From positions 1 through 64,000 of the forward strand of contig JBFWWU010000003.1 in assembly GCA_050246015.1 (NCBI GenBank): a stretch of DNA of 64,000 bases, given 5' to 3'. Under the pieces are notes generated by a model. The model was not told where the DNA came from. It saw nothing but the letters and a program-made list of their open reading frames with translations, and did not search any database. Positions 17,857-25,432 of the stretch are shown here, piece by piece. Origin of the DNA: JTS-AC122 sp050246015. GTDB lineage: Bacteria; Planctomycetota; Phycisphaerae; Phycisphaerales; UBA1924. Position numbers and translations under genes: made by a program. Within the stretch, counting starts at the first letter, position 1. Each line of letters begins with the position of its first letter.

Positions 17857-17885
17857 AAGGCTCCCGACGCTCGGGAGCCTTTTTG
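17857..17885 (+). terminator. Rho-independent terminator of ilvE
   Basis: A strong hairpin with arms AAGGCTCCCGA and TCGGGAGCCTT and a CGC loop is followed by a T-run (TTTTTG), 45 bp after the ilvE stop. It could also partly serve the convergent M28 peptidase. Confidence 0.92.
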
Positions 17886-17950
17886 ATTTCCGCCAGTCCA
17901 GCGCCCCGGCGCCCCTGACCCGTCCGGACACAAACACGCCTTTGGCTGTC

Positions 17951-19342
17951 CTACTCCTTCGCCGCGACCGGAAAGGCGACCGGGCTGCGGTAGCCGTCCT
18001 TGTCGTAGGCCCGGACCCCGAAGAACCAGTCGTCCTTGCTGAGGTCGATCGTCGCCTCGCGCGCGGACCCGACGTCTCGCACGTGCGTCCACGTCGGCTC
18101 GGTCGTCAATCGCCAGACGACTTCATACCCGGCCACGTCCGGCTCGGGAGACGACTGCCAGCGGATCGTCGTGTCGTTCGCGAGTTGCGCGGTCAGGAGC
18201 CGTGCCTTGGGAGGCGGCGACGGCGCATTGGCCAGATGAACGAGCGCGGCGGCATTGAGTCGCGCGACGTTCCCGAGATACACCTCGTCGACGAACTTCG
18301 GAACGTCGCCGTACGGCTCGCCGTCCTTCATGGTGATGTTCTGATGTTGCCGGTCGTAGTTCTCGTAGACGGTGGTGAACCGAACCGCGGGAAAACCGGC
18401 CTCGTTGAACGCGGAGTGATCCCCGCCGCGAAGGAACCGATCGGGCCGGAACACGAGCATGGGGCGCACGGGGAGTTCGTGCCAGGCGGCGACGAAGTCA
18501 ACGTACCGGGCGAGTTGCCGGCTGGGCGAATCACTCTCTCCGGCCAGGTTCCTGATGCCCGCGAGTTTTTCGGCGCTTGGGTTTCGTGGAACACCCTCGC
18601 TGAAGACGCGGATGCGGTCGGCGGCCCGGCGGGGGACGCCGTCGCTTGATGCCGGGCCGGTCGGGTCGCCCACGATGTCGTTGCTCAGCACCCCGAGGAT
18701 CTGTTCCCCGCGTGCCTGACTGGCGTGGTACGCCGCCCCGAGGAGGCCCTGTTCCTCGCCAGCGGTGGCGAGGAAGACCACGGTGGCGTCAAGTTTCTTG
18801 TCGGCCAGGACGCGCGCGAGTTCGATCACCACCGCGGTGCCGCTGGCGTCGTCGTTGGCGCCCGGGGCGTCGCCCGTGACGTCCATCGTCTCCCCATTGC
18901 GGGAGTCGTAATGACCGACGACGTAGTACCGGCGCTGCGCGGCTTCGGGCATCGATCCCGGTAGCACCGCGACGACGTTCACCAGCGTCGCCCCCTGAGG
19001 AACGCGCGTCGCGGGGGGCTGCTCAAAGGTCTCGAGTTGCACCTGCATCCGCCCTTCGGAGGTCGCCGCGAACTCGTCGAACTTCGACTTGATCCAGTTC
19101 CGGGCCGCCCCGATCCCCCGGGTCGCGGACGACGCGTCGGAGAGCGTGTGGCGGGTGCCGAAGCCCGCGAGCGACTCGACGTACCCCTTGGTCGCGCGGG
19201 CATCGACCGCCGAGGCGATCTGAGCAGCCAGCGCCGGAGGCGCCGATCGCGGGATCGTGCTTCCATCGGGCTCGACCGCTCGATCGCCCATGCCGGCGGC
19301 CAAGCAGACAACCGCAAACGCGAGGTTCGATGTGAACATCAT
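17951..19342 (-). CDS. Secreted M28-family zinc aminopeptidase-like protein
   Basis: The 463-aa protein has an N-terminal signal peptide (MMFTSNLAFAVVCLAAGMG) and an M28 peptidase domain. The bimetal ligands are visible in order: His in VGHYDSRNG, bridging Asp in PGANDDASGTA, the Glu pair in TAGEEQGLLGA, Asp in SNDIVGD and a late His near YDRQHQNITM. The C-terminal 90 residues (about 375-463) resemble a fibronectin type III domain (IRWQSSPEPDVAGYEVVWRL). It would remove N-terminal amino acids in the periplasm or outside the cell. Plus-strand composition is less C-rich here than in the flanking genes. Confidence 0.92.
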   Translation of the reverse strand: MMFTSNLAFAVVCLAAGMGDRAVEPDGSTIPRSAPPALAAQIASAVDARATKGYVESLAGFGTRHTLSDASSATRGIGAARNWIKSKFDEFAATSEGRMQVQLETFEQPPATRVPQGATLVNVVAVLPGSMPEAAQRRYYVVGHYDSRNGETMDVTGDAPGANDDASGTAVVIELARVLADKKLDATVVFLATAGEEQGLLGAAYHASQARGEQILGVLSNDIVGDPTGPASSDGVPRRAADRIRVFSEGVPRNPSAEKLAGIRNLAGESDSPSRQLARYVDFVAAWHELPVRPMLVFRPDRFLRGGDHSAFNEAGFPAVRFTTVYENYDRQHQNITMKDGEPYGDVPKFVDEVYLGNVARLNAAALVHLANAPSPPPKARLLTAQLANDTTIRWQSSPEPDVAGYEVVWRLTTEPTWTHVRDVGSAREATIDLSKDDWFFGVRAYDKDGYRSPVAFPVAAKE

Positions 19343-19383
19343 GCCCTAGTGTACCGGCGGCCGTATCTGGCGGGAGGGGCGCG

Positions 19384-19698
19384 TCACACCGCGGCGGCAA
19401 CCGCGGCCGGAGCCTGCTGGCGACGGAATCGCGCCAACGCATACACCGCCGCGTCCGTGTCGTTGTGGCTCACAACCGCCCCCTTGATCTGCCCGTCCGA
19501 TCCCACCCACTCGGCTCGGAAGCACTTGAAAAGATCCACCCGGCGGATGCTGAAGGTGTACCCCGCGGCGGCGAACTCGTCCCGCACCCGATCAATCTTG
19601 GGGTACCCACGCCCGTCGGTGTGATGCCCGCATCCAGCGCTATCAAGATCCGTCCAACCGCTGGCATACAACTCGTCAAGGGCGTAATCGAGTCCCAT
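19384..19698 (-). CDS. Conserved-looking hypothetical protein, ~104 aa
   Basis: This short soluble protein (MGLDYALDELYASGW start) has mixed alpha/beta character, a His/Gly/Cys-containing turn (SAGCGHHTDGRGYP) and a core with alternating hydrophobics (YTFSIRRVDLFKCFRAEW). It ends in an Ala-rich tail. The start at 19698 has AAAGG about 6 nt upstream and is preferred to longer in-frame starts. I do not recognise a family; it could act as a small nucleic-acid or partner-binding protein, but nothing proves it. It sits between the M28 peptidase and the zinc-ribbon protein, all on the minus strand. Confidence 0.65.
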   Translation of the reverse strand: MGLDYALDELYASGWTDLDSAGCGHHTDGRGYPKIDRVRDEFAAAGYTFSIRRVDLFKCFRAEWVGSDGQIKGAVVSHNDTDAAVYALARFRRQQAPAAVAAAV

Positions 19699-19805
19699 AC
19701 CAAGCCTTTCTGAACTGCTCCTGCGGGAGAAGACCGGGCCCGTTTCACGCCGAGCCCGAACGGCAACGGGTGACATCATAGTCCGAATCCGGCCGGCATG
19801 GACCC

Positions 19806-20075
19806 CTACAGAATCTGCATGATCACGATGAGTATGACCATGGCGGCGACAAGCATGACGACCCACCTCGCCGGCCGAGACGTACTCCCAGGTTGCTCGA
19901 TCGCGCCCATCGGTCCGCCGCACTCGGGGCACGATCGGGCAGACGCCCGCGCGCACGTGAGGCGCTTGTATCCACAGTCATCGCAGCGCAGAGTTGTCAG
20001 GTTGTCCCGTTCCAATCCGCGGATGATACCCGGAGTGTCACCAATCACCACGTTTGTTCGTTGTTCTTTCGGCAT
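19806..20075 (-). CDS. Small zinc-ribbon protein with C-terminal membrane anchor
   Basis: The 89-aa frame has a four-Cys zinc ribbon (RCDDCGYKRLTCARA, then SCPECGGPM) at about residues 30-55 and a C-terminal transmembrane segment (VVMLVAAMVILIVIMQIL) ending at the last residue, giving a tail-anchored topology with the ribbon in the cytoplasm. Much longer in-frame upstream starts exist but run antisense to the phosphatase-like gene, so ATG 20075 is chosen; its ribosome-binding site is weak. The function is unknown. Confidence 0.6.
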   Translation of the reverse strand: MPKEQRTNVVIGDTPGIIRGLERDNLTTLRCDDCGYKRLTCARASARSCPECGGPMGAIEQPGSTSRPARWVVMLVAAMVILIVIMQIL

Positions 20076-20279
20076 TGGAACCACACGAATATCCCTATCG
20101 AATACCGACTTGTTGTCGGGCCAAACCCGACGTATGCTGACGGCTCGCCCGATCGGTCGATGGACTACGTACCCCCCTAGCGCCTCTTCCCGCCCTTCTT
20201 TCTCTTTCCCCCGTCCCGCCCACCCCGGCCCTTGAAGTCCGGCCGGCCTCGACGTCCAGCGACGACCGGGTGAACACCT

Positions 20280-20888
20280 ATGGCCATCGCAACCACGACT
20301 CGCGTGCTGGTAGTCCGATCCGGACCGACGGACTGGGATGACGCCGCCCGGCTCCAGGGGACGACCGACATGCCCGTCTCCAGAACGGGCATTGAACAGG
20401 TGCGGCGGTGCATCCAGATCCTCGAAGGGTCCCGGCTCGGGGCCGTCTGGTGCGGCCCGGATGAGGCCAGCGTGCAGACCGCTGAACTGCTTGCCCACAC
20501 CACCGGTGGGGTCGTTTCCGTCGCGGATGAACTCGCCGACATGAATCTGGGGCTCTGGGAAGGAATGCTGGTCAGCGAACTGACCGCCCGGTTCCCCAAG
20601 GCCTGCAAGGCGTGGATGGACGACCCTTCGCTCGTGAACCCCCCGGGGGGTGAATCCGTCACCGAGGCCTATGAACGACTCACCGGTTGCGTCACGCGGA
20701 TCCTCGAACGGGCGCGAGCCGGAGCGGCCATCGGATTCGTGCTGCGCCCCATCGCGCTGGGCATGGTCCGCTGCTGGCTGGCGGATGAACCCACCTGCCA
20801 CGTTTGGGACGAAGCCCAGAAGTCGGCCTGGTCCCGGTGGTTTGATGTTCGGGCACGCTCGCTCGCCAGAGTCGGCTCCGCGCGATGA
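20280..20888 (+). CDS. Histidine-phosphatase-fold protein lacking catalytic residues (pseudo-phosphatase)
   Basis: The 202-aa protein aligns by eye with the phosphoglycerate mutase/CobC family: VLVVRSGPTDWD at the N-terminus matches the usual V-R-H-G-E-T-D-W-N, followed by RLQGTTDMPVSRTGIEQ and LADMNLGLWEGM. The phospho-accepting His of RHG is Ser, the following Glu is Pro, the Arg of the S-x-x-R-A-x-Q-T-A motif is Ala (GPDEASVQTA), and the second catalytic His (usual S-H-G-G) is replaced in GFVLRPIALGMV. All catalytic positions therefore appear lost while the fold motifs remain. This suggests a binding or regulatory role, not phosphatase activity. It is divergent from the zinc-ribbon gene and precedes accD by 140 bp. 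Confidence 0.85.
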   Translation: MAIATTTRVLVVRSGPTDWDDAARLQGTTDMPVSRTGIEQVRRCIQILEGSRLGAVWCGPDEASVQTAELLAHTTGGVVSVADELADMNLGLWEGMLVSELTARFPKACKAWMDDPSLVNPPGGESVTEAYERLTGCVTRILERARAGAAIGFVLRPIALGMVRCWLADEPTCHVWDEAQKSAWSRWFDVRARSLARVGSAR

Positions 20889-21028
20889 CGATCGAGTCAG
20901 TACGACTCGTCCGGTCTTGAGAACTTGAAGGTGTTTCGAGAGTTTCGGTTCGAGGTGGCATTCAGCGTTTCGTACTCATCCTGCAAAACACGCCCAACTC
21001 GCCGGCGCTCGCGACCGGCTTACCCATC

Positions 21029-21970
21029 ATGACGCAACTCACCCCCCCCTCCCCCCCCTTCGCCTCGCCTCTTACCCCCGGCACCACGGCTTCCACCCCC
21101 GCAAACTCACCAACCCCGGCGCCCCTCAACCAGGCACCGCTGGTTCGCACGATTTCCGAAATCCGGCCCGCGCGGAAGTCGTCGATTCCCGAGGGACTCT
21201 GGCTGCGCTGCCCCGGCTGCGCCCAGATGATCTACCGCAAGCAGATGGAGGCCAACCTGCACGTATGCCCGGAATGCGGTCACCACTACCGCATCGGGGC
21301 GGCGGAACGCGTCAAGCAACTCGCCGACCCGGGGTCATTCGAGCCCATGTTCCGCGCCCTCTCGCCCACCGACCCGCTGAAGTTCAAGGACCTCAAGACC
21401 TACGCCGAGCGGCTCAAGTCGGAACAGAAAAAGAGCGGGAGCCAGGACGCGGTCCTCGCGGGCAAGGTCTTCATCAAGGGCCGTGCCGCGATGCTCTGCT
21501 GCCTGGACCTGAACTTCATGATGGGATCGATGGGGAGCGTGGTCGGCGAGACCGTGACGCGCGCCATCGAGGCGGCGACGCAGCTCAGCCTTCCCCTGGT
21601 GATCGTCAGTTGCTCCGGCGGGGCACGCATGCAGGAATCGGGGCTTTCCCTCATGCAAATGGCCAAGACGTCGGCGGCGCTGGCGCGCTACTCCGATTCC
21701 GGCGGTGTCTTCATCTCCGTCCTCACCGATCCGACCACCGGCGGGGTGACCGCCTCATTCGCGATGCTCGGCGACATCCACTTCGCCGAGCCCAAGGCGC
21801 TCATCGGCTTCGCCGGTCCCCGCGTGATCCAGCAGACCATCCGGCAGGAACTCCCAGAGGGGTTCCAGCGATCCGAGTACCTGCTCAAGGCCGGGATGGT
21901 CGATCGCGTTGTCCCGCGTCACAACCTGCGGAGCGAGATCGCCCGCGTGATCGACTACGCCGGGAAGTAA
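21029..21970 (+). CDS. accD: Acetyl-CoA carboxylase carboxyltransferase subunit beta
   Basis: The 313-aa subunit pairs with AccA to transfer carboxyl from biotin-BCCP to acetyl-CoA, the first step of fatty-acid synthesis. It has the four-Cys zinc ribbon (LRCPGCAQMIYRKQ, then CPECGHHYRIGAAER) and the crotonase-type core with CSGGARMQESGLSLMQM and GGVTASFAMLGD. A Pro/Thr/Ser-rich N-terminal extension of about 50 residues is longer than usual. ATG 21029 is the first start. The AccA partner is not in the window. It is convergent with the small membrane protein ending at 21998. Confidence 0.97.
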   Translation: MTQLTPPSPPFASPLTPGTTASTPANSPTPAPLNQAPLVRTISEIRPARKSSIPEGLWLRCPGCAQMIYRKQMEANLHVCPECGHHYRIGAAERVKQLADPGSFEPMFRALSPTDPLKFKDLKTYAERLKSEQKKSGSQDAVLAGKVFIKGRAAMLCCLDLNFMMGSMGSVVGETVTRAIEAATQLSLPLVIVSCSGGARMQESGLSLMQMAKTSAALARYSDSGGVFISVLTDPTTGGVTASFAMLGDIHFAEPKALIGFAGPRVIQQTIRQELPEGFQRSEYLLKAGMVDRVVPRHNLRSEIARVIDYAGK

Positions 21971-21997
21971 GCCCCACGATGCCGGCTCGACTGACGC

Positions 21998-22525
21998 TCA
22001 GCGGGTGGTCGTGCGCACCCGGGTTCGCCGGGAATCGCCGTCGGTCCGGTTCTTTCGGCTGCCGGACGTGAACGCAAACTTCGGGCTGACATACCAGGTG
22101 CGATCCAGGGCGCGGGTGTACCCGGTGCGGCGCTGCAAGTCGTAGACCTGCGCGGCGGTGCTGGTACGCGAGCGCGTCGCGCTGGCTCGTGGAGACGCCG
22201 GCGCGCCCCCGGTCTTGCCGGAACGCGTGTTATCCGGGACGACGATGAGCCCGGGCGCGGGGCTGGCCGGCGGGGCATCGCCCGTGGGCTGGTAGACGCG
22301 CACGTGCGGCGCCGGGCCCGGTGAAAGCATCGACTGATCGACCTTGAATACCTCGTCCGGCGCCGGCGACGAGACTCGCGTGGACCATTCTTTGGGGGAA
22401 CCGTCTTCACGCCAGTATTCCATGTCGGGCGCCAACTCGCGGCTGAGTTCCAGTCCTTGCCACGCCAGCGTACCCATCCCCGCTAGGAGCGCGGCGATAC
22501 CGATGATGCCGATCAGGAGTCGCAT
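21998..22525 (-). CDS. Hypothetical membrane-anchored protein
   Basis: The 175-aa protein has an N-terminal transmembrane helix (LLIGIIGIAALLAGMGTLAW) and a polar Pro/Ala/Ser/Arg-rich remainder ending in an Arg/Thr-rich tail (RRTRVRTTTR). There is no recognised domain. ATG 22525 has CGGAG about 9 nt upstream, preferred over the longer in-frame start. The basic C-terminus and single anchor suggest a periplasmic or cytoplasmic scaffold role, but this cannot be resolved. It is convergent with accD. Confidence 0.65.
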   Translation of the reverse strand: MRLLIGIIGIAALLAGMGTLAWQGLELSRELAPDMEYWREDGSPKEWSTRVSSPAPDEVFKVDQSMLSPGPAPHVRVYQPTGDAPPASPAPGLIVVPDNTRSGKTGGAPASPRASATRSRTSTAAQVYDLQRRTGYTRALDRTWYVSPKFAFTSGSRKNRTDGDSRRTRVRTTTR

Positions 22526-22726
22526 ATTGAGTTTCTCCGAACGCCGATCATGATCGCCGCCGGCCTGACGGCGCTGGCATGCTCGGTATCGATCAACTAT
22601 GCGCGGCGGCGCCCGGGACGCAAGCGATTGCACCGCCCGGCGCACGCACGAGTTCCACGCTTGCCGCCTGCACCGCTTATGCCGCCGGGGGCATGCCGGA
22701 TAACTTTCGCGGGCCGGCGCGGGGCG

Positions 22727-23362
22727 CTATCGGTTCGGCTGCGGCGTCACCCGCAGGTAGGGCTTGAGTTTCTTGAATCCCTTGGGGAACTTGGCCTCGG
22801 CCTCGCTGTCGGGGACCGAGGGCACGATGATGCAATCATCGCCGTCTTTCCAGTTCACCGGCGTCGCGACCTGGTATTTCGCCGTGAGTTGCAGCGAGTC
22901 GATCACGCGCAGGACCTCGTCGAAGTTCCGCCCCGTGCTCGCCGGGTAGGTGATCATCAGTTTCACCTTCTTATCGGGCCCGATGATGTACACGGAGCGC
23001 ACCGTCATGGTGTCGCTCGCGTTGGGGTGGATCATGCCGTAGAGGTTCGACACCTTCTTGTCGGCATCGGCCAGCAGCGGGAAGTTGAGTTTCGCGCCCT
23101 GCGTCTCCTCGATGTCCTTGCTCCACCCCTCGTGATCGACGAGTTTGTCCACGCTGAGCCCGATCACTTTCACGTTTCGCTTGTCGAACTCGCTCTTGAG
23201 TTTGGCCACGGCGCCGAGTTCGGTGGTGCACACGGGCGTGTAGTTCTTCGGGTGCGAGAAGAGCACGCCCCACGACGAACCGAGCCACTCGTGGAACTTG
23301 ATCTCCCCCATGGTGGACTGCTGCGTGAAATCCGGCGCGATGTCGCCGAGTTGAATGGTCAT
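22727..23362 (-). CDS. 1-Cys peroxiredoxin (Prx6/AhpC-TSA family)
   Basis: The 211-aa thiol peroxidase reduces hydrogen and organic peroxides. The active-site segment HPKNYTPVCTTELGAV contains the peroxidatic Cys with the conserved Pro and Thr, and the C-terminal domain has VATPVNWKDGDDCIIVPSV as in Prx6-type enzymes. The start MTIQLGDIAPDF has a perfect AGGAGG before it. It lies 55 bp downstream of the SucD/citryl-CoA-lyase fusion gene on the same strand and may share its transcript. Confidence 0.95.
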   Translation of the reverse strand: MTIQLGDIAPDFTQQSTMGEIKFHEWLGSSWGVLFSHPKNYTPVCTTELGAVAKLKSEFDKRNVKVIGLSVDKLVDHEGWSKDIEETQGAKLNFPLLADADKKVSNLYGMIHPNASDTMTVRSVYIIGPDKKVKLMITYPASTGRNFDEVLRVIDSLQLTAKYQVATPVNWKDGDDCIIVPSVPDSEAEAKFPKGFKKLKPYLRVTPQPNR

Positions 23363-23417
23363 GTCGGCCTCCTTGGATGCTGTGTAACAACCAGATGGTA
23401 TGCGGAAGTCGGCGGAC

Positions 23418-25280
23418 TCAGCCGGCATCGACGATCGGTCCGTCGTACGCATGATTCACCGGATCAATCCGCCGCATCGGCCGTTCGCGCGTCTGTTCCT
23501 CCACCACGTGGGCCACCAGCCCCGGGGTGCGCGCGATCATGAAGATCCCGTTGAACACCTTCGGATCCAGCCCAAGGTCCGCAAGGATGGCGCCGATCGC
23601 GCCATCAACATTGATCGGCAGCGGCTTGCCGATCGCGGCAAACGCTCGCTCGACCGCCCGTGCCGCCGCGATATGACTTCGCCGAGTGCCTACCGCCCAA
23701 CGCCGATCGCCTGTGTCAACGCTCGACTTTGGCCCACCAACCGCTTCGCCGAGCCCTGCCGCGGCCGCCAACTCGAACAACTTGACCGTTCGCGGGTCCT
23801 TCGTGTGGATGCGATGCCCGAACCCGCTGATGCGATCGCCGGTGGCCTTGATCCGCGCCACCTCTTCCATCGCGACCTCGTCCAGGCTCCGCCGGCCCGC
23901 TTCGGCCTTCTCGATCAGCGTCGCCAGGTACTTCGCGCAGTCCTCGATGGCGCCCCCGTGGTGCCGGTTGATCGACATGATCCCCGCCGCGACGCTCTGC
24001 GACAGACCGGCGCCGGTGCTGGCAACCGTCCTGGCCGCCAGACACGACGGCGGGGTGGCCCCGTGATCGATGCTGCTGACGAGAATCGCGTCCATCAGTT
24101 TGCCGACGCGTTCGTCGGGTAGCGTCCCCGTAAGGATGAGGTACACCGCCGCGCCGAAACTCACCTGCCCCATGAGCGACGCGATGTCGTGCCCGCGCAC
24201 GGCGACCATGTTCGGCTCGATCTTCGTCACCGCCGTCGTCCACACCGCCTTGCGCTCGGCCTCGGTCATCAACGAGCGCGACGCCTGCCCATCCCGCGGC
24301 GTGCGCAGCACCCCCACCACCGCCGCCGGCAGTTCCCCGAACGAATCGACCACCGTCGCGCCCGCGCCGCGCAGCGCCGCCACCTTGCCGGCGTGGGTTC
24401 CCCTGTTCCCCTCGATGATCGCGCCGGCGTGGCTGAAGCGAGTCCCCGCCTTGGCCGCCTTGCCACCGATGTACACGATGACCGGCTTGGTAATTTCCTT
24501 CGCGGCGATCATCTCGGCGAGTTCTTCTTCCTGCGAGCCGCCGATCTCGCCGAAGAGGACGATCGCGTCGGTCGCCGGGTCGGACTCAAACATCTTCGCG
24601 ACATCCGGCACGCGCAGCCCCAGCACCGCGTCGCCGCCGATGTGAACAATCGACGAGATACGCACCCCGGCCTGCCCGCAGTAGTACGCCGTGCTCGATG
24701 ACATCCCGCCGGAGCGCGAGATGATCCCGACGCCCGTGCCCCCGGCCCCGCGCTGCGGGGGCTTGAACCACTCCCGCGCCGACTCGGCCCGCCCGCCGAT
24801 CATGCCCACCACCGCCTGTCCGGGCGACGCGATGCCGAGCGTGTTCGGTCCCACGAAACGGGCCCCGCGCGCCTTGGCGGCCTTGGCGATCACCATCGCG
24901 TCCCACACCGGCACGCGGTCCGCCACCAGCACCACCAACTTGATCCCCGCGCTCATCGCGTCCAGCGCGGCGTCCTTCACCCCCGCCGCGGGGACGAACA
25001 GCACCGACACATCAACCGAACACTCATCAGTGGAACGGACGTCCCGCCCGCTGGCAGCCGCCGTCGCCGCTGTTTGATCCTGAGTGGCAAGCCCGGCGAC
25101 CGCCTCGGCGCACGAGTTGAACACGGGGAGCCCGAGCACCTCGGTTCCGCCCTTGCCCGGCGTCACGCCGCCGACCACGCTCGTGCCGTAGTCGAGCATC
25201 AGGCGCGTCCGCGCCTGCCCCTCGCGCCCCGTGATGCCCTGCACGATCACACGCTTGGTTCGATCAATGAGGATGCTCAT
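23418..25280 (-). CDS. SucD-like CoA ligase alpha / citryl-CoA lyase fusion (ATP-citrate-lyase-like)
   Basis: The 620-aa protein joins two modules. Residues 1-330 match the succinyl-CoA synthetase alpha subunit (SILIDRTKRVIVQGITGREG, YGTSVVGGVTPGKGGTEVLG) with the phosphorylated His284 in GTRFSHAGAI. Residues 340-620 match the citrate-synthase-like lyase domain of citryl-CoA lyase/ATP-citrate lyase, with candidate catalytic His406 (SSIDHGATPPS), His489 (GFGHRIHTKD) and Asp559 (INVDGAIGAILADLG). The order equals that of the large subunit of two-subunit ATP-citrate lyases. The ATP-grasp beta partner is not nearby. Two stretches look inserted: about 65-88 and 516-537 (DTGDRRWAVGTRRS). It might cleave citrate or citryl-CoA to oxaloacetate and acetyl-CoA, or serve another acyl-CoA. 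The start is MSIL at 25280. Confidence 0.85.
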   Translation of the reverse strand: MSILIDRTKRVIVQGITGREGQARTRLMLDYGTSVVGGVTPGKGGTEVLGLPVFNSCAEAVAGLATQDQTAATAAASGRDVRSTDECSVDVSVLFVPAAGVKDAALDAMSAGIKLVVLVADRVPVWDAMVIAKAAKARGARFVGPNTLGIASPGQAVVGMIGGRAESAREWFKPPQRGAGGTGVGIISRSGGMSSSTAYYCGQAGVRISSIVHIGGDAVLGLRVPDVAKMFESDPATDAIVLFGEIGGSQEEELAEMIAAKEITKPVIVYIGGKAAKAGTRFSHAGAIIEGNRGTHAGKVAALRGAGATVVDSFGELPAAVVGVLRTPRDGQASRSLMTEAERKAVWTTAVTKIEPNMVAVRGHDIASLMGQVSFGAAVYLILTGTLPDERVGKLMDAILVSSIDHGATPPSCLAARTVASTGAGLSQSVAAGIMSINRHHGGAIEDCAKYLATLIEKAEAGRRSLDEVAMEEVARIKATGDRISGFGHRIHTKDPRTVKLFELAAAAGLGEAVGGPKSSVDTGDRRWAVGTRRSHIAAARAVERAFAAIGKPLPINVDGAIGAILADLGLDPKVFNGIFMIARTPGLVAHVVEEQTRERPMRRIDPVNHAYDGPIVDAG

Positions 25281-25318
25281 GGCCCGCAAGCGTACGCGCG
25301 GCGAATCGAAATCGGCTC

Positions 25319-25412
25319 AATCTGAGCCGTGTCGCGCAAGCGACCGGTCTTGGAGTACGTGCGAAGTCGTCGCGTCCCCAAGACCGCGTGCGTGCGCACC
25401 GCGGGTTAGCAG
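25319..25412. repeat. Interspersed GAGCC-type inverted hairpin pair
   Basis: Between ileS and the fusion gene, a left half (GAGCCGTGTCGCGCAAGCGA followed by CCGGTCTTGG) contains the small hairpin GTCGC-GCAA-GCGAC, and a right half (CCCAAGACCGCGTGCGTGCG) is its inverted counterpart. Related sequence occurs at 28875, 40875-41100 and 59641. This is a dispersed REP-like element occupying most of the 152-bp spacer. Confidence 0.65.
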
Positions 25413-25432
25413 TGACTGCCGTTATTCGCGGA

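Noticed and set aside
20177..20801. Minus-strand frames antisense to the pseudo-phosphatase
   Set aside because: The plus-strand frame has clear family motifs; the antisense frames lack any domain.
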